DNA from: Nocardia sp. NBC_01503
GTDB taxonomy: Bacteria; Actinomycetota; Actinomycetes; Mycobacteriales; Mycobacteriaceae
Length of the DNA stretch: 64,000 nucleotides
Direction of reading: 5' to 3'
Assembly (NCBI RefSeq): GCF_036327755.1
Contig: NZ_CP109596.1
Span: 4,774,001 to 4,838,000 of the forward strand
Shown here: positions 1 through 9,300 of the stretch, in pieces
How the letters are laid out: every line of letters begins with the position of its first letter
Numbering within the stretch: position 1 is the first letter of the stretch
Program-made: the position numbers and the translations under genes
Notes under the pieces: model-generated
Seen by the model: the letters and a program-made list of their open reading frames with translations, nothing else
Databases searched by the model: none
What the model was told of the DNA's origin: nothing

Positions 1-441
1 GTGCTGATGGTGACCGTGGCGAGCGTGGGTTTCGGCATGGTGATGAGCGTCGGCCTCGACCTCATGAGCGCCGCACTGCCGCTGTCGAACTACGGAACCG
101 CCTGGGCGGCAACGGAAACCATGGTGCAAATCGGCGGGCTGGTGGGCCTGGCCCTGGTCGGCAGCCTCGTCGACCGCGGCTATCACGATCGTCTGCGGCT
201 GCCCAGCGCCCTCATCACCGCCGAGGGCGCCACCGTTACCCGCGATTCGCTCGGCAAAGGCGTCGCGGCGGCGGCTTCGGCCGGTACTTCGCTCGCCGAC
301 GCCGTGCAGAACGCCTTTCTGGCCGGGTACCGGCACGGGTTGCTGGCCCTTATCGTCGTGGTCGCCACGGTGATGGTCGCCATACTGGCGGCGGCTGCCC
401 GCTCGAAGTCGCGCCGCGGAGCCGCGCCACTGCGCAGATAG
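1..441 (+). CDS. MFS drug-efflux transporter, C-terminal part (cut by window edge)
   Basis: This is the last ~146 residues of an inner-membrane proton-driven exporter; the true start lies upstream of the window. Three hydrophobic stretches are visible: residues 1-25, 40-60 around IGGLVGLALVGSLVD, and 113-135 before a basic tail. The arrangement, with a long loop that mentions an A/S/G-rich segment followed by a final membrane helix and positive tail, is what the DHA2 (EmrB/QacA, 14-helix) branch of the major facilitator superfamily looks like at its C-terminus. Substrate cannot be read from this fragment. Confidence 0.75.
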   Translation: MLMVTVASVGFGMVMSVGLDLMSAALPLSNYGTAWAATETMVQIGGLVGLALVGSLVDRGYHDRLRLPSALITAEGATVTRDSLGKGVAAAASAGTSLADAVQNAFLAGYRHGLLALIVVVATVMVAILAAAARSKSRRGAAPLRR

Positions 442-788
442 CTACCGGCGGCGTTCGGCGACTCGCGCTGGTTATTGGTGCGGGGATACCGCTGCTACTA
501 ATTATTTGTCACCGCCAATTACACGCAAAATTGGCGGCTACAGGTCATGCTCTCGCAGATCGGACAGCGTTTTCTCTGGCATGCTCAAGAACCTGCCGGT
601 TTATCAAGAGATTCCAAAGATCGAAAAGACGATCTACACGCTTGTAAAGCTGATCCAAATATTCCCGCTTCTGGAGTATCAAATTTCGGAATGGCTCGTA
701 CAATTCAATTCACTGTTGTAACTTCATTCCGAACCATCCGGGCCATACCGCACGATGTGCCCGAAAAATCGAAAGGCTGGGGTTTGCT
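442..788. other. Intergenic gap, AT-richer than its surroundings
   Basis: About 350 bases without a convincing gene. Positions ~490-720 are clearly poorer in G+C than the rest of the window. A short open frame (506-721, TTG start, 71 residues) runs through it but has no ribosome binding site and no recognisable motif. The perfect inverted repeat at 512-537 is the only clear structure. The promoter of the coiled-coil gene at 789 presumably lies here. Confidence 0.5.
512..537. promoter_or_regulatory. Perfect 9-bp inverted repeat
   Basis: CCGCCAATT and AATTGGCGG are separated by 8 bases. There is no T-run after it, so an operator for a dimeric repressor of the upstream exporter or downstream gene is as likely as a terminator for the exporter. 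Confidence 0.4.
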
Positions 789-1136
789 GTGCAGGAATTC
801 GATAATGGCACCCGGGTCGGTCGCCGCGCCGCCGCCCGCCCGTCCTCGTCCCGGACATCGGCGGAAGAGGCGCTGATGCGATCCCGCGCGGATCGCGCGC
901 AACTCGAGCAGGGACGCCTGTTCCATGCCACCCTCATCGAAGAAGCGGAGCAGTTGCACGAGGAGCTCCGACTGGTACACGAAGAACTCCGCGAGGTGTA
1001 CCGGAACCTGAGCGGGTTGCGCCGCCGGTTCCCGAGCCTGCCACCCGCGCCGCGGCTGGCCGGTTACCCCCCGGTTGTCGTCGCGCCGGTGCCCCCCGCC
1101 GGTGCCCGACCGGCCCCGGGTCGCGCCAGCGCCTGA
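789..1136 (+). CDS. Small hypothetical protein with central coiled coil
   Basis: A 115-residue protein starting at GTG with AAAGG a short way upstream. Residues ~25-80 are rich in Glu, Arg and Leu (EEAEQLHEELRLVHEELREV) and look like a coiled coil; the last ~30 residues are Pro/Ala/Arg-rich. No family is recognised. It lies just upstream of a response regulator on the same strand, but the gap to 1248 is too long to call an operon. A longer frame on the opposite strand (705-1157) has no better support. The coiled coil could be a by-product of GC-rich composition, so confidence is moderate. Confidence 0.45.
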   Translation: MQEFDNGTRVGRRAAARPSSSRTSAEEALMRSRADRAQLEQGRLFHATLIEEAEQLHEELRLVHEELREVYRNLSGLRRRFPSLPPAPRLAGYPPVVVAPVPPAGARPAPGRASA

Positions 1137-1247
1137 TGCCACGGTAACCATCGTCACGCTCCCGGTCAGGGGCTGGATCGCCAGTTGCTTGCTGTAGTCT
1201 CACCTTCTGTTCAGGTCGCCTCTGAACTCCGGAAGGGACCAGCGGTC

Positions 1248-1907
1248 GTGCGTGTGGTGGTGGTAGAGGATGACGCGGGTATGGCCGCAGCCGTCGTTGA
1301 CGGCCTCTGGGCACAGGGCTTCGACCGGGTCGACCATCTCTCCCACGGTTTGGATCTGCTGACCTCGCATACCGGGTACGACGCGGTCATCCTCGATCTG
1401 GGTCTGCCCGATGTCAACGGATATCTGGTGCTGCGCCAGCTCCGCAAGGTCAGCTCCGTACCCGTGGTCGTGCTCACCGCGGAAGGCGATGAGCTGGCCG
1501 TTGTCTCCTGTCTGCGCGCCGGTGCGGACGATTACGTCGTCAAACCGGCTCGGGTGAGCGAGCTCGCGGCGCGGCTCGAGGCGGTGGTGCGGCGCTGGCA
1601 GGCCACCGACTATCGTCCGGCGATCGTGGTCACCGGTGATGTCCGGGTCGACCTGGTCGCCCGCAGTGTCGAGGTGGCGGGGCAACCGGTTGCGTTGACC
1701 CAGAAGGAATTCGCGGTCGCGCGGGCGTTGGCCGAGCGGGCCGGCGCGGCCGTGGGGCGCGAAGAATTAATGGACGAGGTCTGGGGCGAGAAGAATCCGT
1801 CCATCTCGCGTTCACTCGACGTCCACATGGGTGGGCTTCGCGCCAAATTGAACCGGCCCGGTCTGATCACCACCATCCACGGCTTCGGCTATCGATGGGA
1901 TCGGTGA
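1248..1907 (+). CDS. OmpR/PhoB-family response regulator
   Basis: DNA-binding response regulator of 219 residues. The receiver domain has the acidic pair in VVVVEDDAG near residue 8, the phospho-acceptor Asp50 in VILDLGLPD and the conserved Lys in VVKPARVSEL. The C-terminal winged helix runs from about residue 130 to the end, with recognition-helix region RSLDVHMGGLRAKL and the usual wing motif IHGFGYRW. GTG at 1248 is chosen because GGAAGGGA sits just upstream and the receiver begins at once; the frame is open further upstream. The gene for its histidine kinase follows after 12 bases, so the two are co-transcribed. The stimulus is unknown. Confidence 0.9.
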   Translation: MRVVVVEDDAGMAAAVVDGLWAQGFDRVDHLSHGLDLLTSHTGYDAVILDLGLPDVNGYLVLRQLRKVSSVPVVVLTAEGDELAVVSCLRAGADDYVVKPARVSELAARLEAVVRRWQATDYRPAIVVTGDVRVDLVARSVEVAGQPVALTQKEFAVARALAERAGAAVGREELMDEVWGEKNPSISRSLDVHMGGLRAKLNRPGLITTIHGFGYRWDR

Positions 1908-1919
1908 GGAAGACCTCCC

Positions 1920-3347
1920 ATGCGCGGACGCCTGTTGCTGACGTTCACCATGCTCGCGGCGATCTGCATGATCGGCTTCGCCATCGGTATCGGCGGACAA
2001 CTCGCCGCCAACCGAACCCGCGGATTGATGATCGATCGCATCGGCGACGCCAGTCGCTTCGCCGCCTGGTCCGCCGGGGATTCCGCCGGACTGGTGCACG
2101 AAGCCCAGAACTACTACGACCGCAGCCGCAATGGTGTGCTCGTGATCGATGCCGACGGCACCGTCCGCTGCGATCTCGGGGTGGATCGCAATGACCCGAG
2201 GATTATCGACGCCGTCGACCGCGCTCGCCGATACCAGCCGCCGCCCCTACCGCAAACCCTGTACCCGTGGAGCCGTCCCACCATGCTCGTCGCGCAACCG
2301 GTCGGAAGTCCGCCGGTCGCCGCGGGGGTGGTGCTCATCGCCGCGTCGACGGTCGAGACCACCACCGGAATCGCCGACGGCTGGATACAACTGGCGTGCA
2401 TCACCGCGAGCGCGCTACTGGTCTTCGGCGGTCTGGCACTGGTGCTGTCCGGGTGGATACTGCGACCGGTATCCGAACTCATTCGCAATGTCGAGGCGCT
2501 GACGGCGACGCTGCCGGTGTCGGGACGGACCCCGCGCACCGCACCGGGCAGCGATGACGGCCCGCGGGAGATTCTCGAACTGGCCGATGCCGTCGGAGCG
2601 CTGACGCACGCGGTGGCCGAATCCGCCGCCGCCGAGCGTCGGCATGTGGCCGACACCGCGCACTCCATGCGTAATCCGCTGGCCGCGTTGTCGGTTCGCC
2701 TCGAAGCCCTGCAACCGGCGATCGCCGGCGGCCGGGCCGAATCGACCTTCGCCAGCATCGTCAGTGAAGTGGACCGGCTCACCGGACTGCTGGACGATCT
2801 GCTCGCCGAAGCGGTCGCGGAAGCGGTCGCCGAAGCCCGGCAGTCATGCGGCACAGGGGAACTCGTGGCCGCCGCGCCCGAAACGTGCGATGCGGTGAGC
2901 GTGGCGGAGGACCGGGTCGAGGCATGGCACGCGGCCTTCGCCCGCGCGGGCATGGCGCTGACCGTCGAATTACAGGTTCCCACCGCGAGAATGCGGGCGC
3001 CCGCACAGATCCTCACGCAGATTCTCGATGTCGCACTGAGCAATTCCGCCCGCTACGCCGGTGCGGGCGCGCACGCCACGGTCGTGGTGGCACAGGAATC
3101 GGATTCGGCGGTGATCTCGGTGCGCGACAACGGGATCGGCGTCCCCCAGGACGAACTCGACCGGCTCACCACCCGATTCTTCCGCGGCGGCAATGCTGCG
3201 GCGGGCGGCTCCGGGCTGGGTCTGCCGATCGCGGCGACCCTCGCCGGGAAACACGGCGGACTCTTCTTCCTCGACACCGCCGAAACCGGCGGACTCGTTG
3301 TCACCGTGAGCTTCCCCGCGGTGCTCGACCGCGCCGAATCCCGCTGA
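1920..3347 (+). CDS. Sensor histidine kinase, partner of the preceding regulator
   Basis: Membrane histidine kinase of 475 residues. A membrane helix at residues ~6-27 and a second at ~156-180 enclose an extracytoplasmic sensor domain of roughly 125 residues; a HAMP-like linker follows. The H-box carries His248 in DTAHSMRNPLAALS. Further on come the N-box (LDVALSNSARYAG), the G1 box (DNGIGVP) and the G2 box (GGSGLGLPIA) of the ATPase domain. It should autophosphorylate and pass phosphate to Asp50 of the regulator encoded 12 bases upstream. The H-box reads HSMRNPL rather than the common HELRTPL, a variant seen in some actinobacterial kinases. Confidence 0.9.
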   Translation: MRGRLLLTFTMLAAICMIGFAIGIGGQLAANRTRGLMIDRIGDASRFAAWSAGDSAGLVHEAQNYYDRSRNGVLVIDADGTVRCDLGVDRNDPRIIDAVDRARRYQPPPLPQTLYPWSRPTMLVAQPVGSPPVAAGVVLIAASTVETTTGIADGWIQLACITASALLVFGGLALVLSGWILRPVSELIRNVEALTATLPVSGRTPRTAPGSDDGPREILELADAVGALTHAVAESAAAERRHVADTAHSMRNPLAALSVRLEALQPAIAGGRAESTFASIVSEVDRLTGLLDDLLAEAVAEAVAEARQSCGTGELVAAAPETCDAVSVAEDRVEAWHAAFARAGMALTVELQVPTARMRAPAQILTQILDVALSNSARYAGAGAHATVVVAQESDSAVISVRDNGIGVPQDELDRLTTRFFRGGNAAAGGSGLGLPIAATLAGKHGGLFFLDTAETGGLVVTVSFPAVLDRAESR

Positions 3348-3513
3348 TCGCACAACCTTACGGCCGGGTGAACTGCTGAAGAGGTGGTGAACAAACCCCT
3401 CGGGCGCCGGGACACTTCCGGCCGGTGCGGCAAGATCCCGCTGTGGCTATGTCGTAGACCCGCTGGTCGGCGCGGCGACTGCGCCGTTACTCAGCGAGCC
3501 ACCAGGAGGACCC

Positions 3514-5361
3514 GTGACGGCACCCGCATCCGGCAACGGTGGCGAGCACACCGAGCAGCATCGGCCGCACCACCGTCACCGGCATGGTCATCACGGTGGT
3601 TCGGGTGCGAGTGGGCCTGAGGGTGGTTCGGGTGCGAGTGGGCCTGAGGGTGGTTCGGGTGCGAGTGGGCCTGAGGGTGGTTCGGGTGCGAGTGGGCCTG
3701 AGGGTGGTTCGGGTGCGAGTGGGCCTGAGGGTGGTTCGGGTGCGAGTGGGCCTGAGGGTGGTTCGGGTGCGAGTGGGCCTGAGGGTGGTTCGGGTGCGAG
3801 TGGGCCTGAGGGTGGTTCGGGTGCGAGTGGGCCCGAGGGCGGTTCGGGTGCGAGTGGTTCGGATGGGCACCACGGTGGTGCTTCCGGCGCGACCGGGCCG
3901 CACGGTCACCACGGTGGTGCCTCGGGGTCGAGCGGAGCGCATGGTCCGCGTCACCATGGGGCCTCCGGCGACGGCGGACCACACGGAGGTGGTGGCGCGA
4001 AGCCCGGCGGTGGTAAACCGAGCGGCGGCAAGCCGAATGGCGGTAAACCGAGCGGCGGCGAACCCCGCGGCGGAAATTCGGGTGCGGGCAGCCCACGCGG
4101 CGGCGGTAACCCGAATAGCGGCGGCAACCCGAGCAGCGGCGGTAACCCGGGCGGTGGCGGGAAGGGCGGAGACATTGTCAAGGTCGACCCGGAAGCCCTG
4201 ACCGCGAAGGGTAAGAAACTGGCGGAGTTGCCGAGCGCGGCACACGGGCTGTTCGACGTGCTCACCAAATTGAGCAATAGCATCCACTCGCTCGGACAGC
4301 CCTGGGGCGGCGACGCGATGGGGAAGCAATTCTCCGAGGGTGCGTCGGGCTATTTGGCGTCGGTGGAGGCGCTGGTCGGCAATGGCAGCACCGGTTCCGA
4401 CGCCTCCGGTGCGATTCCGGTATACGGACAGCTGCTGGTGAACTACGGCAAAACGATCGAGGAGGCGGGTAAGGCATTCGGTCTCGGTGAGGACCTCTAC
4501 GCGGAGTGGATGCTGAAGAATTACATCGACGAGGACGCACACGGTAAACCGGCGCCGTTCACCGGCCCGGTCAGCTCCGATCCGAACTTCGGCAAGCCCT
4601 CCGGTCCACCGGCGAACAATCAGTATCAGGGCGGCGGCAGTTCGGGCAGCGGTAATTCAGGTGGGGGGAATACGGGCGGCTCGCAGTCGGGCGGTCCGAA
4701 CATGGGCGGGCACAACCCCGGTGGCGCGAACCCACCGGGCGCGAATCCGAGTGGGGCCGATGCGAGTGGGCCGAATCTCGATACCGGCCCGTCCGGGCCG
4801 TCGCTGGCGAATAGGGCATTGACCGACAGCACCGGCCCCCTGGCCCTGTCGCAGCAGAACGGTACCGGCCCGTGGAGCTCCGGCAACCCGATCGCCGCGA
4901 TGACGCCGCCGGGTACCTCCATTACGGAGACGCCCGTGGATCCGGGTAGCACCGGGCTGCCCGGTGCTTTCGGACCGAACGCGTACGTTCCCGGCACCGA
5001 TCCGGCAGGTGTTGGGCCGCAGGGTAATCCGGTCGCGACGAACCCCGGTCCCGGTGGTCCGGGCGGCGGGACGGCCGGAGCTCCCCGGCCGCCATTGCCG
5101 GGATCCGCGGTCGAGGGCGAGCAATTGGCGACCAAGGGCGCGCCGGGCGGCGTGCAGTCGCGGGCCGCGGTGTCCAGCGGCGGGATGATGCCGAGCGCGC
5201 CGGGTATACCGGGCAGCGGTGCCGGCGTCGGCGCCGGTGAGGCGAAGGAGAAGCGGCGCGGTGAGCGCCGCAAGCCCTCGTCATCCGCCGACGAGGGTGA
5301 GGGCGCTTCGGGTCCGAATGATCCGTGGCAGCGGTCCGGCTGGCCGGTCGGTGGTCAGTGA
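3514..5361 (+). CDS. WXG-like T7SS-associated protein with Gly/Ser repeats
   Basis: A 615-residue protein starting at GTG, preceded by a strong AGGAGG. After a His-rich segment comes a tandem nonapeptide repeat (GGSGASGPE, nine near-identical copies plus one degenerate), then more Gly/Ser/Lys/Pro low complexity to residue ~215. Residues ~220-330 form the only globular part: a helical WXG-like domain with Trp264 in QPWGGDAMGKQF. The remaining ~280 residues are again Gly/Pro/Ser-rich. The same PWGxDxxGKxF pattern recurs in the small protein at 34693-35079, so the two are related and bracket the substrate genes. Its TGA overlaps the ATG of the giant gene (TGATG), implying coupled translation. 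Probably a secreted ESX-type partner or chaperone; function is inferred from context. Confidence 0.8.
   Translation: MTAPASGNGGEHTEQHRPHHRHRHGHHGGSGASGPEGGSGASGPEGGSGASGPEGGSGASGPEGGSGASGPEGGSGASGPEGGSGASGPEGGSGASGPEGGSGASGPEGGSGASGSDGHHGGASGATGPHGHHGGASGSSGAHGPRHHGASGDGGPHGGGGAKPGGGKPSGGKPNGGKPSGGEPRGGNSGAGSPRGGGNPNSGGNPSSGGNPGGGGKGGDIVKVDPEALTAKGKKLAELPSAAHGLFDVLTKLSNSIHSLGQPWGGDAMGKQFSEGASGYLASVEALVGNGSTGSDASGAIPVYGQLLVNYGKTIEEAGKAFGLGEDLYAEWMLKNYIDEDAHGKPAPFTGPVSSDPNFGKPSGPPANNQYQGGGSSGSGNSGGGNTGGSQSGGPNMGGHNPGGANPPGANPSGADASGPNLDTGPSGPSLANRALTDSTGPLALSQQNGTGPWSSGNPIAAMTPPGTSITETPVDPGSTGLPGAFGPNAYVPGTDPAGVGPQGNPVATNPGPGGPGGGTAGAPRPPLPGSAVEGEQLATKGAPGGVQSRAAVSSGGMMPSAPGIPGSGAGVGAGEAKEKRRGERRKPSSSADEGEGASGPNDPWQRSGWPVGGQ
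3595..3864 (+). repeat. 27-bp coding tandem repeat, ten units
   Basis: Unit GGTGGTTCGGGTGCGAGTGG followed by GCCTGAG, repeated in frame. Units 1-8 appear identical, unit 9 differs by one synonymous base and unit 10 (from 3838) diverges at its 3' half. Near-identity at the DNA level indicates recent expansion and a likely copy-number polymorphism between strains. Confidence 0.95.
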
Positions 5362-6300
5362 TGACTGTTCCCGATCCGATAACGCGGTCCGATATCCCCC
5401 TGCCTTCCGAGCTGCACTTCTTGAGTTATGCCGCCGGCAGTGGATGGCCCGAGGGCAGCGAGAACGGCATGTTCGCGCTCGCCGACGCGTGGGCGGAGGC
5501 TTCCTCCGAGTTGACGGCATTGGTTCCTGGCATCACCCAGGCCATCGAGGACGTCTTGAAGGCGTACGAATCCGCGGGCGATAAGAACTCGCAGATGGTC
5601 AAGACACTCAAGGATATGACGGACGAATCGAGCCAATCGTCGCTCCATTCGATCGCTGAGTCTTTGGAGCAGATGGCGAAATCGTGCGACAAGGTCGGTT
5701 GCGCGATTCAAGAAAACAAGATCATGATCCTCATCGGTCTGTTTCAGCTGCTGTACGACATCATCATGGCATGGTTCTTCCCGCCGACCGCCGCCGAAGA
5801 GGAGGTGTTGCTGATCGGCTTCTATCAATTGGTATTCCATTGGTTGAAGAAACTGATGATGGAAATCGTGATCGCCGCCCTGCGTGCGATGGGTCAGCAG
5901 GTGATCATGGATATCCTGATTCAATTGGGGCAGATGGCCGCGGGCCACCGGGAAGGTTTCGATCTCCAGGAATTGGGGCAATTCGCGCTGGGTGGCGCGC
6001 TGGGTGGCGCATTCGGTCACCTGTTCGGAAAACTCGGTGGGGACCTCTTCCAGCATTTGGGCGGAAAGCTCACAAAATCGGAATTCGACGGCAAGTTCCA
6101 ACAGCTCATGCGCGGTGCCGTACAGGGCGGGGCCGGTGGCGTCGGCGGCATGATCGGCGGTGGCGTCGCCAACCAGATCATCAATGGCGGACCGTTCGCC
6201 CTGGACCCGGCGATGCTGGGCGCCGGCGTGGCCGGCGCGTTCGCCGGTGGCGCCCGGGGTTTTCGCAACTCCGGCGCGAAGGTCCATGTGGATCTGCCCG
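5361..6300 (+). other. Domain: CpnT-like (WXG100_2-type) N-terminus of the giant protein
   Basis: Helical ~315-residue domain opening with FLSYAAGSGWPEGSE, followed by a helical pair, a hydrophobic helix with the family-typical AWFFPPTA, and a Gly-rich tail (GGALGGAFGHLFGKLGG). The same domain opens the protein at 32367 (there AWMFPPTA). In the family it marks T7SS polymorphic toxins such as mycobacterial CpnT. Confidence 0.85.
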
Positions 6301-9300
6301 AGAAGGTGGACCTCGGGGCGACCAAGGTCCCGGAGGGCATCACCGCGCCGATATCGGAGGGTGCGACCGGTGCGAAGCCCGCGACCGGAAACGGTCCGGA
6401 GGGCTCCACCGGTGGTTCGGGAGCGGGTACGGAGCGCGCGAACAGCGTCGTGAGTCAGCGTTCCGGCGACAGCGCCACCCAGCGCTCGACCGGCGGCTCC
6501 GACTCGAATGCCGGTGGCGTCCAGCGCCAGAACTCCGGAGCGGACGATTCCAGCGTTGGTGCGGACTCGAAAACCTCCTCGGGACAGGATAGTTCGGGTT
6601 CGTCGGCCCGCGGCGGCGACCGAACCGACGCGAGCGATCAGTCGCAGTACCGAAGCCCGGGATCGCAGCACGAATCCGAGCGCGGGAACGAGGCGGCCGC
6701 AGAGAGCGGTCAAGGGCAGGCGCCGGTCCGGCAGCCGTCGAACGGTACGACCGGCATGCAGGACGGCAGCCGCGCCGCGGAGACGCCCGGCAGGCCGGCT
6801 GATGGGCGCGCCCCGGCGAACGAATCCGGCAAGGCCGCCACGGCCGGGAATTCCGCTCGCCCGCAGGCCGAACCGCGGCCCTCGGCACCGGGTCGCCCCA
6901 CCGGCGAGGAACCGCGTTCGCGGCCGCGATCGAGCGCAGGCTCCAGCGCGAGTTCGACCCGCGACAGGACCGATACGCCCGACGGCATTCAGGCGAAGGC
7001 GTCCACGTCGGAGGTCAAGTCGAACCTGTCCCGGACCGGCGACGAACACGCCGATTCCGCGACCGTGCACGAGCCCGCGCCGCCGCGTGCCGACACCCCG
7101 GCGTCCCCGCGCTCACCGGAGCAGGCGGCGAGCCCCCGGCCGATCCGGGACGGCGCGCCGGCCACCCACGAGAACGACAGGTCGCCCAGCGAGGTTCCCG
7201 CCCGCACACCGTCGAAATCCCAACAGCCCGAACAGAAGTCGGCGGCGTCCGCATCACGCGGCGGTACCCCGTCACACGAGGGGCGGGACAGCGAATCTAT
7301 CCGCGACTCCGTCTCTACCCGCACCGGCGACAGTGTGAATTCGACACTCGCGGAAGGCCCGAAACATTCGGGCAACGCCAAACATGAGAGCGCCGCTTCG
7401 GCGGCACCTCTCCCCGATGTGCGCTGGCGCCGGGTCGATCCGAGCCTGCTGGGACCGGTGTGGCCCGGCTTCGGCGGCTTCCTGAAGGAGATCGTCGGCT
7501 TCCAGCAGACCTGGGCGATGCTCAAGGGCACCAAGTCGCCGCACGCGGATCGCGAGGCGTTCCGGCAGCACCAGGGCAATGACCTGACACTGCGTCCCCA
7601 CTTCGGCGAGAAGAAGCCTTCCGCGCGCGCGGCCGCCGGGGACGACGGCGCCGTGATCCATGGCTCCGACCACGCGCATTCGCGGAATGTGTACCGGCTC
7701 AACGAAGACGAACGTCCCGACTATCAGCATGAGATCTCCGAGGACGGCCACTGGACCCGCTTGCCGAAGTCGGATGAAGCCGCGGGTGCGGACGCGCTCG
7801 ACGAGCGTCGGATCGACCTGCCTCCGAAGGGACCACTGCTGCGGCGGTGGGCCCAGCAGCAGGCACCGGCCATGCGGACGGTCGTCGGCGATCACGAGGG
7901 ACGCTGGTATGTCAGCGATCTGCCGCATGAGGCCTTCCACAACGCCGGGGTGTACACCGCCTTCAAGGCCACGTTCGAGAACGGGAGGCTGACCGCGATC
8001 CACGACGCGGCCGGGGCCTATCGTCCCGCCCCGGCCCGGGTGAAGGCCGCGCTCGGCAAGTTCTACGAGGGCGTCGATCATTTCGACCAGCACGGGCGGA
8101 AATACACTCCGGAACAGGTCGCCGACTGGAAGCCGGCGGCGAAACCCACACCCCCCGAGGCGAAATCGGACGCCGACAGCGTGCACAGCGATGCGGGGAA
8201 GACCGCGGAGCGCGATGCCGAGAGCATTCGATCATCGCGGACCCAGGAGCACGACCAGAGTGCGGCCGAGGGCAAGGAATGGGCACTGCTCACCGAACTC
8301 GGTGACGATCCGAGAATCCTCACGAAGGACCAATACGCGAACGCCAGCGTCTCCGACATCTCGGTGATCGCGCTGGGTGACGGCGAACGCGCCCATTACA
8401 TCTGGCGGCGTCCCGGGGAGAGCGCGGCAGACGCTGGGGCGGAAAGCGGTTGGCGGCATGTCAGCGGAGCGGACGTACCGGCCAAGGACCTGGCCGCGAT
8501 ATTGACCGACGGGCGTATGACCGAATTTCGGGTGCGCGCGGATGAGAATGTGGCGCACCGGGAGCCCGCGCCGATCCGCGACGAGCGAGCGAACGGGTCG
8601 CGGCACGATGACGAATTCCGGCTCACCGGTGGTGGCCGGGCATCGGGTGAACGTGAGACCCGCGCCGCGGTCGACGGGATCGCTCCGCCGGGCCGGGACA
8701 GCGTCTGGGAGTCGCAGCCGGGGGAGGGGAACAACTGTTTGTGGCACGCGCTGGGCCGCGCCCTCGATATCGGTGTCGGCGATGTGACGGCCCACGCGGA
8801 TCTGCGGGCCCATATGGTGCAGGAAATGCGCCGGCATCCGGAGTCGTACATCGGCGACTTCATGCGGGGGCATCCGGATCGGTACGCCGAATTCGACAGG
8901 CAGTTGGCCGAACTGCGGGAATTGGGCAGCTGGAACGTGCCCGCGGCCGAGGAGTTGCTGCCCGCCGCGGCGAAGGCGCTGAAACTGAATCTGGACGTCT
9001 ACTTCCCCAATGGGCTGTCCCGGTCCCTGCACCACGGTCCGCGGGACCAGCAGGTGAGCGCCCTGTTCCGGCAGGGCGCCGGTGCGGACGACGGGCACTA
9101 CTGGGTCGCGGTGCGGGAAGACGGCCGGGTATTCGAGGGCCGGTCACCGTCGGTTGTTTCGCCGCATCCGGAATCCGACGGAGTGCGGCCCGCCGCGACC
9201 GACGGTTCGAATCACTTACCCGCCCATAATGATTCGCAGTCCCCGCACTCCGAGCCGCAGGATTCGCACCGTCCGGCCGCCGAGCGGGCGAGGAATTTCG

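Noticed and set aside
506..721. 71-residue hypothetical protein starting at TTG
   Set aside because: No ribosome binding site, atypical start, AT-rich stretch and no motif; kept only as a note in the intergenic entry.
3595..3864. Tandem repeat as a CRISPR array
   Set aside because: No spacers: units are directly contiguous, in frame and coding for GGSGASGPE.
5325..5360. Start of the giant gene 12 codons upstream
   Set aside because: It would overlap the previous gene by 37 bases; ATG 5361 overlaps the stop (TGATG) and starts at the conserved domain.
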